Of a DNA stretch of 18,925 nt, positions 14,569-18,925 are shown piece after piece. Where the stretch lies: NCBI GenBank assembly GCA_900766125.1, contig CAAFUD010000204.1:1-18925 (forward strand), in the 5' to 3' direction. Numbering within the stretch: the stretch's first letter is position 1; each line of letters starts with the position of its first letter. The translations under genes and the position numbers were made by a program. The notes beneath the pieces were generated by a model. That model saw nothing but the letters and a program-made list of their open reading frames with translations. It was not told where the DNA came from and searched no databases. The DNA is from an uncultured Veillonella sp. Its GTDB lineage: Bacteria; Bacillota; Negativicutes; Veillonellales; Veillonellaceae.

Positions 14569-16104
14569 TTCATTTAATAATCGCTCTAGTTCAGTTGTAT
14601 TGGCCATAATTTGCTCATTTAAAGCTTTAATATTAGCTAATATTTCACTAGTAGGAGGATATTCGACCGGGATATATTCAATCTCTTTATATTTATTAAT
14701 AGATAAATCATATCCATTATCCACGATTTCTTGTTTAGTTACTAAGAAGCTTTGTTCAGTACGCTTCCGTTCACTTTCACTATCAATATGTTCAAAACGA
14801 TCAATTATATCAGCAATGTCATTGTCTTCAATAGGTTGTCGTTTATCATCTAAACTAAAACCATCTGCTTTCATATCATAAAACCAAACATTATCGGTTC
14901 CACCAGCTTGAGTTTTCGTAAAAATCATAATCGCTGTAGACACTCCTGCATAAGGTTTGAAAACACCTGAAGGCATGGATATAATAGCACGCAAATGATG
15001 GTTCTCAATAATTTCTTTTCGTAGAGCTACATGTGCTTTAGATGAACCAAATAGAACCCCATCTGGGACAATACAAGCACAAGTACCACCTTTTTTTAAA
15101 ATTCTCAAAAATAGTGCCAAAAATAAGAGCTCTGTTTTTTTTGTATTATTAGTAATACTGCGTAAATCACCATGAACTGTTGCTGTATTCAAACTTCCCT
15201 TAAAAGGTGGATTTGCTAAACAAATAGTATATGAATCATGTACATCATTTTGTTTTGATAGACTATCTTTATAATCAACCTGAGGATATTTGATAGAATG
15301 TAACATTAAGTTCATTGCAGAAATACGAAGCATTGTTGTATCTGTATCAAATCCACTAAACATATTACTTTCATAATGTTTCCAATCAGCTTTGTCCATT
15401 TTTTCACTATGATTAGCTCGAACATATTCCGCAGCAGACACCAGAAATCCAGCTGTACCACAAGCAGGATCACAAATTATATCCTGTGGTGTAGGCTTTA
15501 ATAACTTAACCATCATTTCTCGTATATGCTTTGGTGTTCTAAATTGACCATTCGTTCCAGCTGTAGATAATTTTGAAAGCATATATTCATACAAGTCACC
15601 TTGCATATCTAAATTTGCAATGTCATGAGTATATAAATCATCTAATCCAGTAATAATTTTTTCAAGCACTTGTGCAGTCGGAACTATAAACGTAGCAGTA
15701 GACATATGCTTAGCAAAGAAATCAAAACCATCCTTTGTTTCATCAGTATCAGGGATTGGTATTAGCTTGCCATGTTCATCAAAATCTGGCAATTTCCCAT
15801 GCTTCATAGCCTTAATCGCTGGGAATACAAAATTAGAAACAATATTATAGATTTCATCAGCATTTCTAAATTTAAAATTACTCCAACGCATAGCTTGGCC
15901 AATATCTGACTCTGGGAAAATTAATTCCACATCTGCACCAAGCAAAGTCTTACTACGAATATTATTAATTTCTTGATCATCTAATGCACGTATAAACATC
16001 AAATATGTAATTTGCTCGATTACAGATAAAGGATTTGTTAGACCTGCAGCCCAGACATTCTCCCATATCTTATCTACTTTATTCTTAATTTCACCTGTTA
16101 TCAT
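14566..16104 (-). CDS. hsdM: Type I DNA adenine-N6 methyltransferase, M subunit
   Basis: HsdM transfers a methyl group from S-adenosylmethionine to adenine in the site chosen by HsdS. The 512-residue product has the N-terminal helical HsdM domain (about 5-155), GQFRTPKHI (186-194), motif I DPACGTAGFL (212-221) for cofactor binding and catalytic motif IV ANPPF (297-301). The C-terminal helices, from about residue 470, contact HsdS. All motifs are intact. I place the start at the ATG at 16104, 6 bases after AGAGGA (16111-16116); an ATG at 16110 touches that site, and a TTG at 16134 is less likely. The AbiH stop is 37 bases upstream, so both may share a transcript. Confidence 0.95.
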   Translation of the reverse strand: MITGEIKNKVDKIWENVWAAGLTNPLSVIEQITYLMFIRALDDQEINNIRSKTLLGADVELIFPESDIGQAMRWSNFKFRNADEIYNIVSNFVFPAIKAMKHGKLPDFDEHGKLIPIPDTDETKDGFDFFAKHMSTATFIVPTAQVLEKIITGLDDLYTHDIANLDMQGDLYEYMLSKLSTAGTNGQFRTPKHIREMMVKLLKPTPQDIICDPACGTAGFLVSAAEYVRANHSEKMDKADWKHYESNMFSGFDTDTTMLRISAMNLMLHSIKYPQVDYKDSLSKQNDVHDSYTICLANPPFKGSLNTATVHGDLRSITNNTKKTELLFLALFLRILKKGGTCACIVPDGVLFGSSKAHVALRKEIIENHHLRAIISMPSGVFKPYAGVSTAIMIFTKTQAGGTDNVWFYDMKADGFSLDDKRQPIEDNDIADIIDRFEHIDSESERKRTEQSFLVTKQEIVDNGYDLSINKYKEIEYIPVEYPPTSEILANIKALNEQIMANTTELERLLNE

Positions 16105-16110
16105 ATACAT

Positions 16111-16116
16111 TCCTCT
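16111..16116 (-). promoter_or_regulatory. Ribosome binding site fixing the hsdM start
   Basis: AGAGGA ends 6 bases before the ATG at 16104 and abuts an earlier ATG at 16110 with no spacing, so initiation at 16104 is favoured. Confidence 0.7.
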
Positions 16117-16141
16117 AAAATAAAAAGCAATCAACTTTAAA

Positions 16142-17053
16142 TTAAAATAAAGTTACTCTTCCACTAAATCCATTTGATGTTAATTTTGATATAATTTCAT
16201 CTTGCCCACTACTATTTCTATCACGAATTAACCATTCAAAACCTGGTGTATTATTAAAATAATTAATAAGTGTTCTTATATATAGCATATCTGCATCCCC
16301 ATAAGAAAACCCAAAAGATACAATTCTATTTATTTGACTACCATACCTTTCTAAAAATTTATTTAACTTAAGTAGGCTTTCATGACTAACTTTCCGTAAC
16401 ATTTCATGTACACGTTCTTTCTCATCATCTAAGTCAATTAATTCATCCATTGAAAAATCTATGGCTGCCTGCTCAGATGGAGAATAAATAAGTTCTCCAT
16501 TAACTTCATCGTAATTAGATGGGTAGACCGGTCCAGCATGACCTAAGACTAATGAATCCTCATTATATTGTGACCCATGTATATAGTAAATACGATTATA
16601 ATCAACATTATAAACACATTCTAATGTACTAGTATAATTAAAGTTTATAAAATAATTCTCTGTTTCTGTCATATAAGTATTAATTAAGGGTAATTGTTCT
16701 ATATCAGTAATATCAATTGTGCTAATCCATTCATTCAATGCCTCTGGCAACTCCTCTAAAATCCTTCTAATATCGACTATCGTTTGAATCATATTACGAG
16801 CACACAAACCGGGTGAATCTAATCCAATATCCACTTCAGCCCGATATACATCTAATAAGTAGTCATAATCAAGATAACCCAATGCATCTTCAAATTGACT
16901 CCATAAAAAATTAGGATCATAACATCCTTCTTCAAGCACACTTTTTAAATCGGGATTATATTCATCAAGGTATTCTTTAAAGTCGTTATATTTAGTACGT
17001 AAACCATGAGCTAGGTCAAATCCATTTCCTATAATCCATAAATTAGCACACAT
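16142..17053 (-). CDS. AbiH-family abortive infection protein
   Basis: The 303-residue product begins LWIIGNGFDLAHGLRTKYNDF, the hallmark of AbiH (bacteriophage abortive infection) proteins: a nucleotide-binding-like I-x-G-N-G-F-D loop at 8-13 and a conserved T-x-Y-x-D-F at 20-25. Later it has NFNYTSTLECVY and YYIHGSQYN, the second conserved block of the family, then a C-terminal SFGFSYGDADMLYI. AbiH of Lactococcus blocks phage growth by an unknown mechanism. The start is placed at the ATG at 17053, 6 bases after GGGGAGA (17060-17066); a TTG at 17068 overlaps that site. It is the first gene of the operon. An AT-rich gap of about 1 kb precedes it, and I see no convincing promoter. Confidence 0.85.
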   Translation of the reverse strand: MCANLWIIGNGFDLAHGLRTKYNDFKEYLDEYNPDLKSVLEEGCYDPNFLWSQFEDALGYLDYDYLLDVYRAEVDIGLDSPGLCARNMIQTIVDIRRILEELPEALNEWISTIDITDIEQLPLINTYMTETENYFINFNYTSTLECVYNVDYNRIYYIHGSQYNEDSLVLGHAGPVYPSNYDEVNGELIYSPSEQAAIDFSMDELIDLDDEKERVHEMLRKVSHESLLKLNKFLERYGSQINRIVSFGFSYGDADMLYIRTLINYFNNTPGFEWLIRDRNSSGQDEIISKLTSNGFSGRVTLF

Positions 17054-17059
17054 ATATAT

Positions 17060-17066
17060 TCTCCCC
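17060..17066 (-). promoter_or_regulatory. Ribosome binding site fixing the abiH-like start
   Basis: GGGGAGA lies 6 bases before the ATG at 17053; the alternative TTG at 17068 would put the site inside the coding sequence. Confidence 0.7.
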
Positions 17067-17096
17067 AAAAAATCTTAATATATAATATTTAATAAA

Positions 17097-17130
17097 ATAT
17101 AGAGCCTACTGTTTGCCGTTCACTCTATAT
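17097..17130 (-). terminator. Possible weak terminator upstream of the AbiH gene
   Basis: ATATAGAG (17097-17104) and CTCTATAT (17123-17130) form an 8-bp stem with an 18-nt loop, followed on the minus strand by TTTTATT. It is AT-rich with a large loop, so weak. It could separate the right-hand genes from the defence operon. Confidence 0.3.
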
Positions 17131-18120
17131 CTCATATTCTTTAATCTTTTAAATCCTTCAACAAATTTTTATTATTGTATATCCACTAATGTCTTGTATA
17201 TTTAATAAATTACTACTAATACAAAAATCAACCCAACCATTTTATATTACCACTACGTTAGTTGCCTATATAATCTATAGATACTCTATACTACAAATAC
17301 ATTTTTCTTGTATATATTTGAATAATTCTTAGAATATCATTTGCAATATCATATTTATCCGATTCTAAAAGTAGTTCTTATTCTTGAGTATTATTTATGT
17401 AAAATACTATAAGTGTTATTCTATACCTTATATTTTATTTATATAGCTAGTCTTCGTACGAGTAAAGAATCCTTATTATAAGATAAATATTGCTATTTTC
17501 AAACCTTGGTAAAACAAGAATTAAAAGCCATAAAACAGCAAGAAGTATATATATTATGATATATTGTTTTTCAATACAACTGAATATACAAGAAAGAAAA
17601 GTAGATATATAGTTCCATATATGTCTATATTTTGCTATGATATAAAGACATTTAATGATGTAAACCTAAGCATCATAATCTTATATACAATATCAAGAGA
17701 CCTTTCAGAGCACCCTATAAACTCAAATTCTATCCATCATTTCTCAACGGTTAATAGTCTATATAAATGACTATATTTTACATAATTCATAAGAAATACT
17801 CTACTTTTCTATGTAATATAAGCTCTTTCCTAAATTCTTTATTAAAAATATCCAGTTTCGTTTAACATTTAATTTTACATGAAAATTTTATCAATTCATG
17901 TTTGAATAAATAAAATAAGATTATTCATAAATTATCCTTCCTTTAAACGTTTCTATCAACAAATTTTCTTTATTTAACTATAAAGTTCATGATTTTACAT
18001 ATGATAAGCTCTATCCAATTCAAATACTAGTGGGCGGGCATTAATATTTATAATTATCAATACAACAATCCATAATATAATATATCATATATATTATTTT
18101 CTTTACGACCTATTTCATCA
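17131..18120. other. Extremely AT-rich stretch without an intact gene; possible gene debris
   Basis: I see no intact gene, RNA gene or CRISPR array in this nearly 1-kb stretch. Short minus-strand open pieces read like protein: near 17861-17790 LDIFNKEFRKELILHRK; near 17380-17294 ESDKYDIANDILRIIQIYTRK; and 17165-17106 VEGFKRLKNMRYRVNGKQ, which runs back across the hairpin. They lie in different frames, with stops between. GGAAGG before ATGAATAAT near 17930 could be an old start. This would fit a decayed gene read toward AbiH, but such pieces also arise by chance in DNA this AT-rich. Confidence 0.35.
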
Positions 18121-18495
18121 CTATATATTAAATGTAATAATACTTTTAGGATTTTTCAATTTTGGAAAACCATATGTCTCTAACGCATGTAAAACCTTTT
18201 GAATAGCCCCTTTGATATTATCTTTAGACACAGGTATAGAACTCACGATGTATATGATACCATCCACTTTTGCAGGATAAATACTTACAACACAATCTTG
18301 GCTATGTATAATTCGAAGTAAATATACATCATAATTTGTCTCAAGATAAAAATCAAACTCCTGATTTTCATGTATTACATCAGGTATGTCGTGTACTGGC
18401 GCTACTGTGCAATCAGATATTTGAAAAGAATCTGCATCAAAATGCACTCTACAATTATGTTTTCGTTTCATTCGTTCAAGTCGTTCATCTATCAT
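18121..18495 (-). CDS. Hypothetical protein, coupled to dinD
   Basis: The 124-residue product starts ATG 18495 and overlaps the dinD stop by 11 bases (ATGATAGATGA), so it is probably translated by coupling. The N-terminus is charged (MIDERLERMKRKHN). The rest alternates short strands (VHFDADSFQIS, YDVYLLRIIHSQ, IIYIVSSIPV) with one amphipathic helix (IKGAIQKVLHALETYG) and ends in a basic segment. It has no signal peptide or membrane helix. It looks like a small alpha/beta protein of unknown family. Stop is TAG. No clear terminator follows, only AT-rich inverted sequence near 18075-18095. Confidence 0.6.
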   Translation of the reverse strand: MIDERLERMKRKHNCRVHFDADSFQISDCTVAPVHDIPDVIHENQEFDFYLETNYDVYLLRIIHSQDCVVSIYPAKVDGIIYIVSSIPVSKDNIKGAIQKVLHALETYGFPKLKNPKSIITFNI

Positions 18496-18925
18496 GTTTC
18501 ACCACATCACTAATTAGTCGCCCCAAGTCTATAGCATTTTTAGATGTAATAACAGGTTTACCAGTTCTAGCTTCAATAGATTTACGTGCATCACCCGCAA
18601 TAGAACCACCATCTTGAGCAACCTGTTTATTCTCGTCTAATCCTTGAGGATTAGTTGCCTCCGCAATATCCTTTGTAGCCGTTTCAGCTAACATATTTAA
18701 GATAAGTTCTGTAGTAGACATATTATCTCGTAGATTTTCTTTTTTTAGCCCCTTAAAGTCCTTATATTCTCTAGTCGTCATTCCAGATCAAGCTTTAGAG
18801 ATTTCATTCGTTAGGATAGCATATTCATTACCAGCTTTAACACCATGATCTTGCCAAGTATCGGTTAATTCTTTACGAACCTGAATGGCCTGTAATCGTT
18901 GATTAATCCATTCTCGGCTATATCC
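18485..18925 (-). pseudogene. dinD: DNA-damage-inducible protein D (dinD), internal TGA, 5' end outside the window
   Basis: The frame enters from the right edge with GYSREWINQRLQAIQVRKEL and, up to ISKA, reads as DinD. A TGA (18788-18790) then stands where DinD relatives have Trp in the segment KAWSGMTTREYK. The same frame continues as SGMTTREYKDFKGLKK, then LRDNMS, MLAETATKDI, NPQGL and TGKPVITSKNAIDLG, to the natural stop at 18485. About 146 codons are visible, about half of the usual 275-residue protein. DinD is an SOS-induced protein that inhibits RecA filaments. A G-to-A change of TGG to TGA explains the break. An ATG at 18781 could restart a 98-residue piece but has no ribosome binding site. 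Confidence 0.8.

Noticed and set aside
12790..14881. Plus-strand ORFs of 62 and 93 codons opposite the recombinase and hsdM
   Set aside because: Antisense to well-supported genes with complete motifs; Ser/Leu/Ile-rich shadow translations.
17564..17770. Plus-strand ORF of 68 codons in the AT-rich gap
   Set aside because: No ribosome binding site, unusual composition rich in Ile, Ser and Tyr, no recognisable motif, and surrounded by stops. Treated as chance.
17069..18120. CRISPR array or tandem repeat in the AT-rich gap
   Set aside because: No regularly spaced repeat is visible; only short AT-rich inverted strings.
1..18925. Organism-wide recoding of TGA as tryptophan
   Set aside because: Tryptophan codons in the intact genes I checked are TGG, and the dinD TGA stop is followed in an ordinary overlap by the next gene. 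Two TGA breaks are not enough evidence.

Overview
The window is AT-rich DNA from a low-GC Firmicute. Strong GGAGG-like ribosome binding sites, mostly TAA stops, a lipobox lipoprotein and a holin-like small toxin all fit. The overall protein style suggests a Negativicute such as Veillonella, but no 16S, tRNA or other marker is present, so that genus is only a guess.

Layout from left to right (nearly everything is on the minus strand): the 5' part of a lipoprotein gene that leaves the window at base 1; a short intergenic block (1290-1829) with a long perfect palindrome, a 25-residue holin-like toxin ORF on the plus strand and several hairpins that look like a type I toxin-antitoxin pair; a superfamily 1 helicase gene (5162-1830) split in two by an in-frame TGA; a promoter and terminator; then a long minus-strand defence operon, 17053 to 5475. 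A roughly 1.05-kb AT-rich stretch without a convincing gene (17069-18120) follows. At the right edge are a small unknown gene and the C-terminal half of dinD, itself broken by a TGA at a conserved tryptophan position.

The operon reads, in transcription order: AbiH-family abortive-infection protein; HsdM; HsdS copy 2; a XerC/D-like tyrosine recombinase; HsdS copy 1; HsdR with a DUF4145 N-terminus; a soluble-looking KAP-family P-loop NTPase; and a DUF4268 protein with a possible PD-(D/E)XK nuclease core. Gaps are 14-49 bases, so one transcript could cover all eight genes, although the recombinase also seems to have its own extended -10 promoter between paired GGTATACC-like sites. HsdM, HsdS and HsdR form a type I restriction-modification enzyme. 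The recombinase lying between two same-strand hsdS genes that share direct repeats suggests specificity can be shuffled. AbiH and the KAP/DUF4268 pair look like extra anti-phage modules carried on the restriction operon.

The best candidates for something undescribed are the KAP-DUF4268 pair, the same-orientation hsdS-recombinase-hsdS arrangement, and the palindrome/toxin/antisense RNA block.
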